Part shown: positions 28,279 to 37,327 of the stretch, piece by piece
Layout: each line of letters begins with the position of its first letter
Numbering within the stretch: the stretch's first letter is position 1
DNA from: Pseudomonas koreensis
Lineage (GTDB): Bacteria; Pseudomonadota; Gammaproteobacteria; Pseudomonadales; Pseudomonadaceae
Reading direction: 5' to 3'
Length of the DNA stretch: 64,000 bases
Assembly (NCBI RefSeq): GCF_024169245.1
Contig: NZ_JALJWP010000001.1
Span: forward strand, 4,031,501 to 4,095,500
The notes under the pieces: generated by a model
Seen by the model: only the letters and a program-made list of their open reading frames with translations
The model's database searches: none
What the model was told of the DNA's origin: nothing
Position numbers and translations under genes: made by a program

Positions 28279-29301
28279 TCAGGATCGAGGGTCGAAGGCG
28301 TCACGCAACGCTTCGCCGATGAATACCAATAATGAAAGGATCAGCGCCAGGGTGAAGAACGCGGTCAACCCGAGCCATGGTGCTTGCAGGTTCTGCTTGC
28401 CCTGACCGATCAATTCGCCCAGCGAAGCGCTGCCGGCCGGCATGCCGAAGCCGAGGAAATCCAGCGCGGTCAGCGTCGAAATGGCCCCGGTCAGAATGAA
28501 CGGCAGGTAGCTCAGCGTCGCGTTCATCGCGTTGGGCAGGATGTGTCGGAAGATTACTTTGCGGTCAGTCAGGCCGAGGGCGCGCGCTGCCTTGACGTAT
28601 TCCAGATTGCGCCCGCGCAGGAACTCGGCGCGCACCACGTCCACCAGCGCCAACCAGGAAAACAGGGCCATGATCCCCAGCAGCCACCAGAAATTCGGCT
28701 CGACGAAACCTGAAAGGATGATCAACAGATACAGCACTGGCAGCCCCGACCAGACTTCCAGTACACGCTGCCCGAGCAGATCGACCCAACCACCGTAATA
28801 ACCCTGCAACGCGCCGGCAGCGATGCCGATCAGCGCACTGACGAAAGTCAGCATCAGGGCAAACAGAATCGACACCCGAGCGCCAAAGATGACCCGCGCC
28901 AGCACGTCGCGCGCCTGATCGTCGGTCCCCAGCCAGTTGACCGAAGTCGGCGGACTCGGCGCGGGTTTGTTCAATTCATAGTTGGGTGTGTCGTCGCTGA
29001 ACGGAATCGGTGGGAACAGCAACCAGCCGCCGTCCTTGCGAATCAGGTTCTGCACGTATTCGCTGCGATAATCAGCCTGGAAGGGCAGTTGCCCGCCGAA
29101 CTCCTGTTCGGTGTGTCGCTTGAGCACCGGGAAGTACCACTGGCCCTGATAACTGACCACCAGCGGCTTGTCGTTGGCGATCAACTCGCCACCCAACGTC
29201 AGCATGAACAGGCCAATGAACAGCCACAGCGACCACCAGCCCCGACGATTTTTCTTGAAGCGTTCGAAACGGCGCCGACCCAGAGGCGAGAGCTTGAACA
29301 T
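28279..29301 (-). CDS. yejE: Peptide ABC transporter permease (YejE-like)
   Basis: This 340-residue DppC-type permease has an N-terminal membrane helix after RRGWWSLWLFIG, a periplasmic loop with VQNLIRKDGGWLLFPPIPFSD typical of YejE, and the EAA loop VKAARALGLTDRKVIFRHILPNA near 235-257. It pairs with YejB. Its ATG shares a base with the yejB stop (TGATG), indicating coupled translation. Confidence 0.88.
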   Translation of the reverse strand: MFKLSPLGRRRFERFKKNRRGWWSLWLFIGLFMLTLGGELIANDKPLVVSYQGQWYFPVLKRHTEQEFGGQLPFQADYRSEYVQNLIRKDGGWLLFPPIPFSDDTPNYELNKPAPSPPTSVNWLGTDDQARDVLARVIFGARVSILFALMLTFVSALIGIAAGALQGYYGGWVDLLGQRVLEVWSGLPVLYLLIILSGFVEPNFWWLLGIMALFSWLALVDVVRAEFLRGRNLEYVKAARALGLTDRKVIFRHILPNAMNATLSYLPFILTGAISTLTALDFLGFGMPAGSASLGELIGQGKQNLQAPWLGLTAFFTLALILSLLVFIGEALRDAFDPRS

Positions 29302-30362
29302 CAGGCGTTCCTCGCGGCGAAGTCGATGCGTGGGTCGACCAGGGTGTAGCAGAGGTCGCCGATCAGTTTTATCAGCAGGCCGAACAGGGTGAAGATGAAC
29401 AGCGAGCCGAACACCACTGGATAATCCCGCGATACCGCCGCTTCGTAACTCATGCGTCCGAGACCATCGAGAGAGAAAATCACTTCGATCAGCAGGGAGC
29501 CAGCGAAGAACACGCTGATGAACGCCTGAGGAATTCCCGAAACCACCAACAGCATGGCGTTGCGAAATACGTGGCCATAGAGCACGCGGCGTTCGCTCAA
29601 GCCCTTGGCCCGAGCCGTAACCACATACTGTCGGGTGATTTCATTGAGGAACGAGTTTTTCGTCAGGATCGTCAGGGTGGCGAATCCGCCGATTACCAGT
29701 GCGGTGACCGGCAACACCAGATGCCAGAAATAATCGGCGATCTTGCCGAGTGTCGACAACGATTCGAAGTTGTCCGAAACCAGCCCACGCACCGGAAACC
29801 AGTTCAGCGAAGTGCCGCCGGCAAATACCACGATCAGAAACATCGCAAACAGAAAGGCTGGCATGGCGTAACCGATGATGATCGCCGTGCTGCTCCAGAT
29901 GTCGAAGTGGCTGCCGTGGTGCACAGCCTTGCGGATGCCCAGCGGGATCGACACCAGATAGGTGATCAGCGTCGCCCACAAGCCCAGTGAGATGGTGACC
30001 GGCATCTTTTCCAGAATCAGGTCGGTCACCGTTGCGCCGCGAAAGAAACTCTTGCCGAAATCCAGTTGCGCATAGTTTTTCAGCATCAGCCACAGGCGTT
30101 CGTGGGCAGGCTTGTCGAAGCCGTACTGTTTTTCGATGTCCTTGATCAGCTGCGGATCGAGGCCGCGGCTGGCGCGCGAGGCACTGCTCGATGTCTCGCT
30201 GGCACCGCCGCCGACACTGGCCCCGCCAATGCCTTGCAGGTGGGCGATGGCTTGTTCGACCGGTCCGCCGGGAGCGGCCTGAATGATGACGAAATTGACC
30301 AGCAGGATGATCACCAGCGTTGGAATGATCAGCAGCAGGCGCCGCAGTATGTAACCCCACAT
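29301..30362 (-). CDS. yejB: Peptide ABC transporter permease (YejB-like)
   Basis: This 353-residue DppB-type permease has the N-terminal [26 protein letters not shown] helix, a Ser/Gly-rich insert ([20 protein letters not shown]) near residues 50-67, and the EAA loop [22 protein letters not shown] near 250-270. It overlaps yejA by one base (TGATG). It forms the channel with YejE. Confidence 0.88.
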   Translation of the reverse strand: MWGYILRRLLLIIPTLVIILLVNFVIIQAAPGGPVEQAIAHLQGIGGASVGGGASETSSSASRASRGLDPQLIKDIEKQYGFDKPAHERLWLMLKNYAQLDFGKSFFRGATVTDLILEKMPVTISLGLWATLITYLVSIPLGIRKAVHHGSHFDIWSSTAIIIGYAMPAFLFAMFLIVVFAGGTSLNWFPVRGLVSDNFESLSTLGKIADYFWHLVLPVTALVIGGFATLTILTKNSFLNEITRQYVVTARAKGLSERRVLYGHVFRNAMLLVVSGIPQAFISVFFAGSLLIEVIFSLDGLGRMSYEAAVSRDYPVVFGSLFIFTLFGLLIKLIGDLCYTLVDPRIDFAARNA

Positions 30363-32230
30363 CAGTGCGGCCCTCCGGGTCTGCTGCGACTGATTTTCTC
30401 AGCGGTCATTTGTTGATTGGTCAGCGGCGTTCGGCTGATTTCCCACCAGCTCTCGATGGCTTCATCGTTACTCGCTTGTACCGTGGGAATGCCGAAGCGG
30501 TTCCACCAGACGGTCGAGGTGCCCGGCGGGTAATAGTTGGGAATCCAGTAGTAATTCCATTGCAGCACCCGGTCCAGCGCATGGGCGTAATGCAGCATGT
30601 CCGATTGGGTCGAGGCGCGGATCAGGCCGTTGATCAAAGTATCGACCGCCGGATTTTTCAGCACCATGTAATTGTTCGCCCCCGGATCGTTTGCCGCAAC
30701 CGAGCCAAAGTAGTTGAGCAATTCCCCGCCGGGCGAAGTGGTGACGGGATAGCCGGTGACGATCATGTCGTAATCGCGGCTCATCAGGCGATTTACATAC
30801 TGCGAAGAGTCGATGCGGCGGATGTTGAGCTCGATGCCGATCTGTTTGAGAGTGCGCTTGTACGGCAACAAGAGCCGGTCCATGCCGTTCTGGCTGACCA
30901 GAAAAGTGAAGCTCAGCGGCTCGCCCGCACCGTTCACCAGTTGATCGCCATCCGGTTTCCAGCCAGCCTGCTCGAGCAGTTCAAGGGCCTGCAGCTGTTT
31001 ATCGCGGATGAGTCCGCTGCCATCGGTTTTCGGGGCTTCGAAGACCTTGGTGAATACTTCTTCAGGAATTTGATCGCGCAGCGGCTCAAGGATCTTCAGC
31101 TCTTGAGCGTCGGGCAACTGTCTTGCGGCGAGGTCGGTATTGGAGAAGTAACTCTGCTGGCGGATATAGACGTTGCGCATCATCTGCCGGTTGCTCCATT
31201 CGAAATCCCAGAGCATTGCCAATGCCTTACGCACGCGACGGTCCTGGAACATCGGCTTTTGCAGATTGAACACGAAGCCTTGGGCCGATTGCGGCGCCTC
31301 AGTGGCCAGATGGGCTTTCTGCAAACGACCATCGCTCAGCGCAGGGCTGTCGTAGCCGATCGAGTAGCCGGTCGCGGAAAACTCGCGGTTGTAGTCATAA
31401 GCGCCGCCGCGCAGAACCTGGCGGGCCACGTCGGTGTCGCCGAAGTACTCGATGCTGAAATGATCGAAGTTATACAGGCCACGACTGACCGGCAGGTCTT
31501 TGCCCCACCAGTCACCATTGCGTTCGAAGGTGATGCTGCGTCCGGAGTCGACCTTGCCAACCCGGTAGGGCCCGCTGCCCAGCGGCGGTTCATAACCACC
31601 GCCGCCGGCGAAATCGCGGCTCTTCCACCAGTGTTCGGGAAACACCGGGAGGGTCGCGATATCCAGCGGCAAGGTGCGGTTTTCGTCGTTTTTGAAGTCG
31701 AAGCGCACGGTCAGCGGCGCCTCGATCTCGACGCCTTTGACGTCGGCGAACTGTGTGCGATAACGCAAGCTGCCCTGGGTCATCAGCAAGTTATAGGTGT
31801 AGCGAACGTCCTCGGCGGTGATCGGCTTGCCATCGGCAAATCGCGCCTTGGGATTGATGAAGAAACGTAGCGAAAGACCGTCGGCCGAGCGTTCCATTTT
31901 TTCCGCAACAAGGCCGTACACGGTATAGGGCTCGTCCAGCGAGCGCTGGGCCAGTGGAGAATAAAGGAGCCCGTCGATCTGCGTTACGCCGATGCCTTTG
32001 TCTATATATGGCAGCAAATGGTCGAAGTGACCGATCTCGATCGCCGATCGACGCATCGTGCCGCCCTTCGGCGCTTGCGGATTGGTGTAGTCGAAATGGC
32101 TGAAACCGGCGGGGTACTTGGCTGGTTCGCCATAAACGGTCAGTGCGTGTTGCGGGGCAGCGGTCACACCGGCGGCACCCGTGAGCAGGGCGAGGGCGGT
32201 GAGCATCAGTGTCGGAAAAACCAGTCGCAT
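30362..32230 (-). CDS. yejA: Peptide ABC transporter periplasmic binding protein (YejA-like)
   Basis: This 622-residue family-5 solute-binding protein starts with a signal peptide ([21 protein letters not shown] with cleavage near TAA) followed by [30 protein letters not shown], the YejA hallmark. It delivers oligopeptides, including microcin C in enterics, to YejBEF. The start at 32230 gives a proper signal peptide; the longer frame to 32317 adds a basic non-signal extension. It is first in the yejABEF operon. Confidence 0.88.
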   Translation of the reverse strand: MRLVFPTLMLTALALLTGAAGVTAAPQHALTVYGEPAKYPAGFSHFDYTNPQAPKGGTMRRSAIEIGHFDHLLPYIDKGIGVTQIDGLLYSPLAQRSLDEPYTVYGLVAEKMERSADGLSLRFFINPKARFADGKPITAEDVRYTYNLLMTQGSLRYRTQFADVKGVEIEAPLTVRFDFKNDENRTLPLDIATLPVFPEHWWKSRDFAGGGGYEPPLGSGPYRVGKVDSGRSITFERNGDWWGKDLPVSRGLYNFDHFSIEYFGDTDVARQVLRGGAYDYNREFSATGYSIGYDSPALSDGRLQKAHLATEAPQSAQGFVFNLQKPMFQDRRVRKALAMLWDFEWSNRQMMRNVYIRQQSYFSNTDLAARQLPDAQELKILEPLRDQIPEEVFTKVFEAPKTDGSGLIRDKQLQALELLEQAGWKPDGDQLVNGAGEPLSFTFLVSQNGMDRLLLPYKRTLKQIGIELNIRRIDSSQYVNRLMSRDYDMIVTGYPVTTSPGGELLNYFGSVAANDPGANNYMVLKNPAVDTLINGLIRASTQSDMLHYAHALDRVLQWNYYWIPNYYPPGTSTVWWNRFGIPTVQASNDEAIESWWEISRTPLTNQQMTAEKISRSRPGGPH

Positions 32231-32313
32231 CGTCAGCCTTGGAACGCAAAATCGATAAGCGCAAGTTGTACGCGAGCGGCGCGTCACTCGCCAGCCGTAT
32301 ATGTAACTGAAAC

Positions 32314-32343
32314 ACAACGGCCCACCAGAAGGCGGGCCGTTGT
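32314..32343 (-). terminator. Hairpin downstream of the second parvulin gene
   Basis: ACAACGGCCC at 32314-32323 pairs with GGGCCGTTGT at 32334-32343 around a 10-base loop. It follows the parvulin stop by about 20 bases on the minus strand. The T-run after it is weak (GTTTCAGTT), so it may be a modest terminator or an RNA-stabilising hairpin. Confidence 0.5.
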
Positions 32344-32361
32344 CAGCAATCGGACGACGAA

Positions 32362-32643
32362 TCAGTCCTGACGGCTGGTGACTTCCAGCAGGTGATAGCC
32401 GAACTGGGTTTTTACCGGGCCTTGCACGACATTGATCGGCGCGCTGAACACCACGGTGTCGAATTCCTTGACCATCTGGCCTGGACCGAACGAACCCAGA
32501 TCACCACCCTGACGGCTGGACGGGCAAGTGGAGTTGGCTTTGGCGACTTCAGCAAAATCGGCGCCGCCTTCGATTTGAGCCTTGAGTTCGTTGCACTTGT
32601 CTTCGCTGGAAACCAGGATGTGGCGGGCAGTGGCTTTAGCCAT
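32362..32643 (-). CDS. Parvulin-type peptidyl-prolyl isomerase (PpiC-like) 2
   Basis: This 93-residue single-domain parvulin has ATARHILVSSEDKCNELKAQ, FAEVAKANSTCPSSRQGGDLGSFGPGQMV and KTQFGYHLLEVTSRQD. There is no signal peptide. It is closely related in layout to the one at 12645 and even closer to E. coli PpiC. GGAG precedes the ATG at 32643 by 7 bases. It seems to be a single-gene unit with its own terminator-like hairpin. Confidence 0.9.
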   Translation of the reverse strand: MAKATARHILVSSEDKCNELKAQIEGGADFAEVAKANSTCPSSRQGGDLGSFGPGQMVKEFDTVVFSAPINVVQGPVKTQFGYHLLEVTSRQD

Positions 32644-32736
32644 GGTGATTCTCCAATCTGTCTCGATAAAAGGTGAAGCCTACCGGAATCAGTGGGCGAA
32701 TTCTCGGCAAAGTTCCATTCTGCGTCCCGACCCTAT

Positions 32737-33606
32737 TCATAGCTCTGCTGCACGCAAGCGCCGGGCATGCTCGACGTACAGCTCGATCGGATCCGGTGAA
32801 GAGGGGTTGGCGCCCGCGCTTCGCCGCAAGCTGGCCAGATGATCCATTGGATAATCAGAGCGGATCACTTGGCCGAGATGGGTGCTGAAGCGTCCGACGA
32901 AACCGTCATTCTGCTGGGGTTCGGTGGTGAAGTATTGCGACAGGCCCCGGCATATGTCCTGGACCGGATCCAGCGCTGGCAGTGTCGATTGCGGGACAAC
33001 GCCGCTCCACGAGTAATAACGCACGCCATTGACTTGCTCGGGGCCATGGCCACCCCAGGTTTGCGGCAGTCCCTGCGGAAACCTGTCATTGAATTGACCG
33101 ACGCCGACCGTGGTCAGTGCGTTGAGCGCGGCCAATGCATTCTGCGGCAGTGCCACATTACCGCTGAGTAGCGACAACAAGTCAGCAAATTGCGTGGCCA
33201 CGTTTTGTGCAACGGCTTCAGGCAGCTTGCCCGGGATGAGTGCCTTGCGCAGGAAGTCGGCGAGCTCCGAGCCATGGTTCGGCCCACTGACAGAAGTGAC
33301 TGAAGCGACGACGTTTGGTGCAAGCGCCGCTGCATAGCGTGCTGCGAGTGCACCCTGACTGTGTCCTATGAGGTTGACTTTCTTCGCGCCCGTGCCTCGC
33401 AGCACGCAGGCAATCTGCGACAGCAATTGCTCACCCCTCATTTCATTGTCATGGGTGGCCGAAAGGTGTGGAACAAACAATCGACAGCCAGCCGCTTTCA
33501 GCGCGGATTTGACGTCATGGAACAGCTCGAAATGACCGATACGCTCGAACCCGAACAGACCGTGGACCAACAGGATGGGATAACGAGTTGTAGCATTCCG
33601 TTGCAT
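32737..33606 (-). CDS. Triacylglycerol lipase, P. fragi type (family I), without signal peptide
   Basis: This 289-residue alpha/beta hydrolase has YPILLVHGLFGFERIG (oxyanion strand), the nucleophile elbow GHSQG, SVTSVSGPNHGSELADFL, a catalytic Asp region in NDGFVGRFSTHLG and the catalytic His in the VIRSDYPMDHL stretch. It matches the P. fragi lipase group. The two Cys of the P. aeruginosa LipA disulphide are absent. No Sec signal is visible from any of the three in-frame starts (33606, 33633, 33666); 33606 has the best AAAGGT site. No lipase foldase gene is adjacent. Confidence 0.82.
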   Translation of the reverse strand: MQRNATTRYPILLVHGLFGFERIGHFELFHDVKSALKAAGCRLFVPHLSATHDNEMRGEQLLSQIACVLRGTGAKKVNLIGHSQGALAARYAAALAPNVVASVTSVSGPNHGSELADFLRKALIPGKLPEAVAQNVATQFADLLSLLSGNVALPQNALAALNALTTVGVGQFNDRFPQGLPQTWGGHGPEQVNGVRYYSWSGVVPQSTLPALDPVQDICRGLSQYFTTEPQQNDGFVGRFSTHLGQVIRSDYPMDHLASLRRSAGANPSSPDPIELYVEHARRLRAAEL

Positions 33607-33939
33607 GTTCTTACCTTTTTCGTAGAAGTTCATCGGGAAATCACCGGGCCACTCTAAAACACTCATCTCGTTGAAGAAGTACGAAGAGGCTTCACGTTGC
33701 GTTTGAAAGTGGACTAAGAGGCGTACGAAAATTCGGAGAGCTGTGAAATCCGAATCGGAAGTTCATAGGGTCGTTTGTCGTCATAACAGCGCGAACGCCC
33801 CAGTTGCCTACTTTGCGAGTAGCGGTTACGCCGTCGTCGCGGTGTATTCGGCTGACATTCAGAACTTTCAAAGAAGTCCTCAATGTAGGTGTCAGTGTCG
33901 TCATTCGGGACGGCACGTTTTCCAGGGAGTGGAGACGAA
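33607..33939. other. Intergenic region between divergent lipase and Ig-repeat genes
   Basis: About 330 bases with no supported gene. It must hold two divergent promoters, but I could not pick out convincing -35/-10 pairs. Composition is lower in GC than the flanking genes. Confidence 0.5.
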
Positions 33940-35019
33940 ATGAATAGCCATGAAGTCGAGTTTTGCTGGCGGATGCGTCCGTCTGCGGTTGCCGATGTGT
34001 CTATCGAACCTCTGATCGCGCCGACCATCGACGGGCTTGAAGGCGGCGTGCTCGAGCCTTCGCTGGTCAGGGCCATCGTTCGCATTTCTGCTTATGCCAA
34101 CATGAGCTGTGGTGATCAGCTGGTGCTGTACTGGGAGGGGCTGGATATCGAAGGCTTTGCCTATCAATACGAGAGTGTTCGATTCATCAGCCAGGCGCAG
34201 GTGGGCAAAGACGTAATATTTGTCATCAAGGGCATGCATGTGGCTGCTCTGGATGGAGGTTCGCTGGAGGTTTACTGGACACTTCGAACTGCGTCCGCAC
34301 CCGAGGCAGTGGAATCTGCTCGCCTGCAACTGTCCGTGGGCGATGTTCGTACGCAACTGTTGGCGCCGCAGATAGAAGGCTCGGTAAACGGAGCGCTGGA
34401 GCCGTCGCGAGTGGCCGAGGGCACCCTGGTGACTCTGCAGCCTTACGCAAGAATGTCGGCGGGCGACCGAGTGATGTTGTCCTGGCACGGAGATACTTCG
34501 CCCGAGATCTTTACCGACTCGTTGAGGGTGGAGGCTTACGCCGTCGCGCAAAGCCTGTCGTTCTGGGTGCCGGGCAGCTACATCGAGGCGCACCGTGGCG
34601 GCGAGGTGGTTGTCGCCTACCGTGTCGAACAGCCTTGTGGAACGACTCGAACGTCGGAGCCTGCGTCGGTCTTCCTCGGCCCTGCGGTGCGTGCGCAACT
34701 GATTGCGCCGGACGTCGTCGAGGCGGTTGAAAACGTGTTGTCACTGAAGGATTCGGTTGACGGTGTTTCCATTCTCATCGAAGAAGCGCAGGTGAAGGAG
34801 AATGAGCTGGTCTATCTCAAGTGTGACGGCGAGTTTTTCAGTCACCGGGATGATCTTGAAATCACCCGGGAGACGGCCGGGCAACCGGTGAGTTTCAAGG
34901 TTCCTCACCGATTCTGGCGTGAGCATCACGGCACGACAGTCGAAATTGCCTACACGATCGAACGTCTGGACGACGTCAGTCAGCAATCTGCCGTCAGGCG
35001 GATCAGCGTAGTGGCATAG
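33940..35019 (+). CDS. Protein of three Ig-like repeats, unknown function
   Basis: This 359-residue protein has three tandem repeats of about 110 residues: APTIDGLEGGVLEPS...GDQLVLYWEG (from about 25), APQIEGSVNGALEPS...GDRVMLSWHG (from about 138) and a more diverged APDVVEAVENVLSLKD...NELVYLKCDG (from about 250). Each ends with a V.YT/V.YRVE strand. This is a bacterial beta-sandwich repeat pattern of the kind seen in surface or effector-associated proteins. There is no signal peptide. The start at 33940 follows GGAGACGAA. I do not recognise a named family. Confidence 0.6.
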   Translation: MNSHEVEFCWRMRPSAVADVSIEPLIAPTIDGLEGGVLEPSLVRAIVRISAYANMSCGDQLVLYWEGLDIEGFAYQYESVRFISQAQVGKDVIFVIKGMHVAALDGGSLEVYWTLRTASAPEAVESARLQLSVGDVRTQLLAPQIEGSVNGALEPSRVAEGTLVTLQPYARMSAGDRVMLSWHGDTSPEIFTDSLRVEAYAVAQSLSFWVPGSYIEAHRGGEVVVAYRVEQPCGTTRTSEPASVFLGPAVRAQLIAPDVVEAVENVLSLKDSVDGVSILIEEAQVKENELVYLKCDGEFFSHRDDLEITRETAGQPVSFKVPHRFWREHHGTTVEIAYTIERLDDVSQQSAVRRISVVA

Positions 35020-35073
35020 CCCGGGGCGGTCAGCCCTCCGCGCTCTGTAATGGAGCGGGAGGGCGATCTGATA

Positions 35074-36147
35074 TCAGGCTCTGGCTTGTGCGAGGCGCTG
35101 CGCAGCGTCGGTCAGCAATTGCTCGGTGGCGCCGAACCCGAGGCACCCATCGGTGATCGATACGCCATAGCGCAGAGAAGTACTCAGCGGCTGGCAGCCT
35201 TCGAACAGGTGAGACTCCAGCATCATGCCGATCAGCGAATGGTTACCGTGCAAGCGTTGCTCGAGCACATCGTTGAACACGGCTGGCTGGCGCAATGGAT
35301 CCTTGCCGCTGTTGGCATGGCTGCAATCGACCATGATCCGGCTTGGGATCTTCAGTCTGCTGAGCTCTGCGCTGATTTTGGCGACGCTGGCTTCGTCGCA
35401 GTTTGGCCCTTGATGGCCACCGCGCAGCACGATGTGGGTGTCTGCGTTGCCGGCACTCTGCACAATCGCCGGATGACCTTGGCTGTCCACGCCGAAGTGT
35501 CGATGTGGATGGGCGGCCGAGCGCATGGCGTCGACAGCAACGGCGGCGCCGCCGTCGGTGCCGTTCTTGAAGCCCACCGGCATGCTCAAGCCACTGGCCA
35601 TTTCGCGGTGGATCTGCGATTCGGTGGTGCGGGCTCCAATGGCCACCCAGCTGAGCAGGTCATCGAAGTAATTGGCAGCCATGGGTTGTAGCAGTTCAGT
35701 GGCCACTGGCAGTCCGAGCTGGATCATTTCCAGCATGAGTTCGCGGGAAAGCGTCAGGCCGGTCGCCATGTCATCGGTGCCGTCCAGGTGCGGATCGTAG
35801 GCCAGGCCTTTCCAGCCGACCGTCGTGCGTGGTTTTTCAACATAGGCGCGCATCACCAGGAGCATTTCACCGCTGACGTCCCGGGCGAGTCGGGCGAGCT
35901 TGCTGGCGTATTCGATTGCCGATTGCGGATCATGGATAGAGCAGGGGCCAACGATGACCAGCAGGCGCGGGTCTTCACCATTGAGGATGGCGCGCACTGC
36001 CTGGCGATGGGCGCTTACCTGCTGATGCAGGGAATGGCTGAGGGGTAATTGCTGTTTGAGTTGCAACGAGCTGGGCAGACGCAGGGTCAGCGCTTCATTG
36101 GCAGAATCGGGAACGGACAGCGGCAAGGCGGAAACGGAGGAATTCAT
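35074..36147 (-). CDS. 3-deoxy-7-phosphoheptulonate (DAHP) synthase, class I
   Basis: This 357-residue protein has the AroFGH pattern: VIVGPCSIHDP near 80-90, MRAYVEKPRTTVGWKGL, PVGFKNGTDGG, VLRGG, and MVDCSHANSGK (metal-ligand Cys-Ser-His). It condenses PEP and erythrose-4-phosphate, the first step of the shikimate pathway, in the cytoplasm. The start at 36147 follows an AGGAAGA site. An attenuator and two aromatic-rich small ORFs lie upstream in its leader, so its expression is probably controlled by charged aromatic tRNAs. Which amino acid inhibits the enzyme is not shown. Confidence 0.9.
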   Translation of the reverse strand: MNSSVSALPLSVPDSANEALTLRLPSSLQLKQQLPLSHSLHQQVSAHRQAVRAILNGEDPRLLVIVGPCSIHDPQSAIEYASKLARLARDVSGEMLLVMRAYVEKPRTTVGWKGLAYDPHLDGTDDMATGLTLSRELMLEMIQLGLPVATELLQPMAANYFDDLLSWVAIGARTTESQIHREMASGLSMPVGFKNGTDGGAAVAVDAMRSAAHPHRHFGVDSQGHPAIVQSAGNADTHIVLRGGHQGPNCDEASVAKISAELSRLKIPSRIMVDCSHANSGKDPLRQPAVFNDVLEQRLHGNHSLIGMMLESHLFEGCQPLSTSLRYGVSITDGCLGFGATEQLLTDAAQRLAQARA

Positions 36148-36194
36148 ATTTGGTCTTCCTGGGCGTATGGCGGGTATTTCCCGCGCACTCGGCC

Positions 36195-36347
36195 CTACTG
36201 GGGTGTTCGACAAATGGCCGTACTGGCCAGGCGCGTGTGGTTGCCACCTGTAGGTGACCGATCGGAGGCGGCAGGCTGTCCCGAGCGGAGGCTGGTAAAT
36301 CGCCAGGCGCTAAAGCTGTCGTAACGGTAATAAGTGGCGTAGTTCAT
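36195..36347 (-). CDS. Second aromatic-rich small ORF in the DAHP synthase leader (50 residues)
   Basis: The ATG at 36347 follows TTTGAGGACTACACC, a good ribosome site. The first 17 residues, MNYATYYRYDSFSAWRF, contain seven aromatics (four Tyr, two Phe, one Trp), after which the composition is ordinary. It lies after the attenuator and 47 bases before DAHP synthase, so it is translated only from read-through transcripts. No T-rich terminator follows it. It may be a second control peptide, a small protein, or a coupling ORF; I recognise no family. Confidence 0.5.
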   Translation of the reverse strand: MNYATYYRYDSFSAWRFTSLRSGQPAASDRSPTGGNHTRLASTAICRTPQ

Positions 36348-36397
36348 GGTGTAGTCCTCAAAGTGTCTGGTGTGGTGCTGGAAAATGTCAGGCCCGG

Positions 36398-36436
36398 AAA
36401 AAACAAAACCCCCGGTCGGGAGGCCGACCGGGGGTT
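36398..36436 (-). terminator. Rho-independent attenuator of the DAHP synthase leader
   Basis: On the minus strand AACCCCCGGTCGG (36436-36424) pairs perfectly with CCGACCGGGGGTT (36419-36407) around a 4-base loop, followed by TTTTGTTTTTT. It lies about 50 bases after the leader-peptide stop and before DAHP synthase. This is the classic position of a transcription attenuator. Confidence 0.88.
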
Positions 36437-36483
36437 GAGAAATCTCTGGTAGGCGACCCGTTATCATGGGCGCCGTTTGGGTA

Positions 36484-36612
36484 TCAGGCGCGCCAGTGGC
36501 TAAACCAATACCCAAAATAAAAGTTATCTGGAGCGCAGGCATCATTCACCCAGGCAGCCGCAATCGAGCGCGAGGCGCTGGCGATGCAAGACTGAGAAGG
36601 GGCGTTGAACAT
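36484..36612 (-). CDS. Attenuation leader peptide (42 residues) of DAHP synthase
   Basis: The ATG at 36612 follows a CGGAGA site. The 42-residue peptide ends with the control run NFYFGYWFSHWRA: within 10 residues there are three Phe, two Tyr and two Trp, preceded by an earlier Trp. Ribosome stalling at these codons when aromatic tRNAs are uncharged would favour an antiterminator over the hairpin at 36398-36436. A 6-base dyad TTGCTC-ACC-GAGCAA lies upstream at 36680-36694 and may be an operator. Confidence 0.8.
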   Translation of the reverse strand: MFNAPSQSCIASASRSIAAAWVNDACAPDNFYFGYWFSHWRA

Positions 36613-36756
36613 GGGCTGTCTCCGATGAATGCGCCGAGCTTACTCGACGCTGATACGCGTCAGCAATCAGAAAATGCTATTGCTCACCGAGCAAAACGGC
36701 TATCAGTCGCAAACGATCCGGTTAAAGTACATTTTTGCGGTTTGAGATAGAACTGA

Positions 36757-37200
36757 ATGAATTACCGAATTCGGCATGCCACCGATGATGATCTGGCTTT
36801 TGCACGGCACCTGACCTGTCGCAACATGCTGCGCTATTACATTGACCACGACCTGTTGTGGCAGGACGAGGCGTTTGAGGCAGGCTGGCGGTATCGTGAG
36901 CACTGGATGATCTTTGAGGATGAAACGCTGATCGGCTTTTTCAGTCTGAGCGAGGACGCGCGGGCGCTGTACATACGCGAACTGCAGATCGAACAGGCCC
37001 GGCAAGGGCAGGGCGCCGGTTCCTGGGCCATTGATCAGGTTATCGAAATGGCTCGTGAGGCAAGACGACCGGCACTGCGGCTGACAGTGTTTGCTAACAA
37101 CCCGGCGCAAAAACTGTATGCCCGCAAGGGACTGCGCATCGTGGGCACGGATGAGTGTTTCCTGAGGATGCAGCTCGATGTGAGTACGGCTGTGCTCTGA
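36757..37200 (+). CDS. GNAT-family N-acetyltransferase
   Basis: This 147-residue protein has the GNAT fold: FARHLTCRNMLRYYIDHD, a beta-4 YIRELQIEQARQGQGAGSWAIDQVIEMA with the acetyl-CoA-binding Q/R-x-x-G-x-G/A (RQGQGAG), and a C-terminal ANNPAQKLYARKGLRIVGTDE where Asn and Tyr are conserved. The substrate is unknown. It is transcribed divergently from the DAHP synthase leader. Confidence 0.82.
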   Translation: MNYRIRHATDDDLAFARHLTCRNMLRYYIDHDLLWQDEAFEAGWRYREHWMIFEDETLIGFFSLSEDARALYIRELQIEQARQGQGAGSWAIDQVIEMAREARRPALRLTVFANNPAQKLYARKGLRIVGTDECFLRMQLDVSTAVL

Positions 37201-37327
37201 AACCCGCAGCCGGCAAGCCCTGAATGATGAATTGAAACTTTTTAAATGCGGCTTTCCGCTAGGTCTGTCTGGCACTTTTTGCTAAGGTGTCCGGCATCCC
37301 AATAAGACCATATCGCGAGGTGTCTGC

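Noticed and set aside
30365..31870. 501-codon plus-strand frame over yejA
   Set aside because: Antisense to yejA, whose signal peptide, binding domain and operon context are clear.
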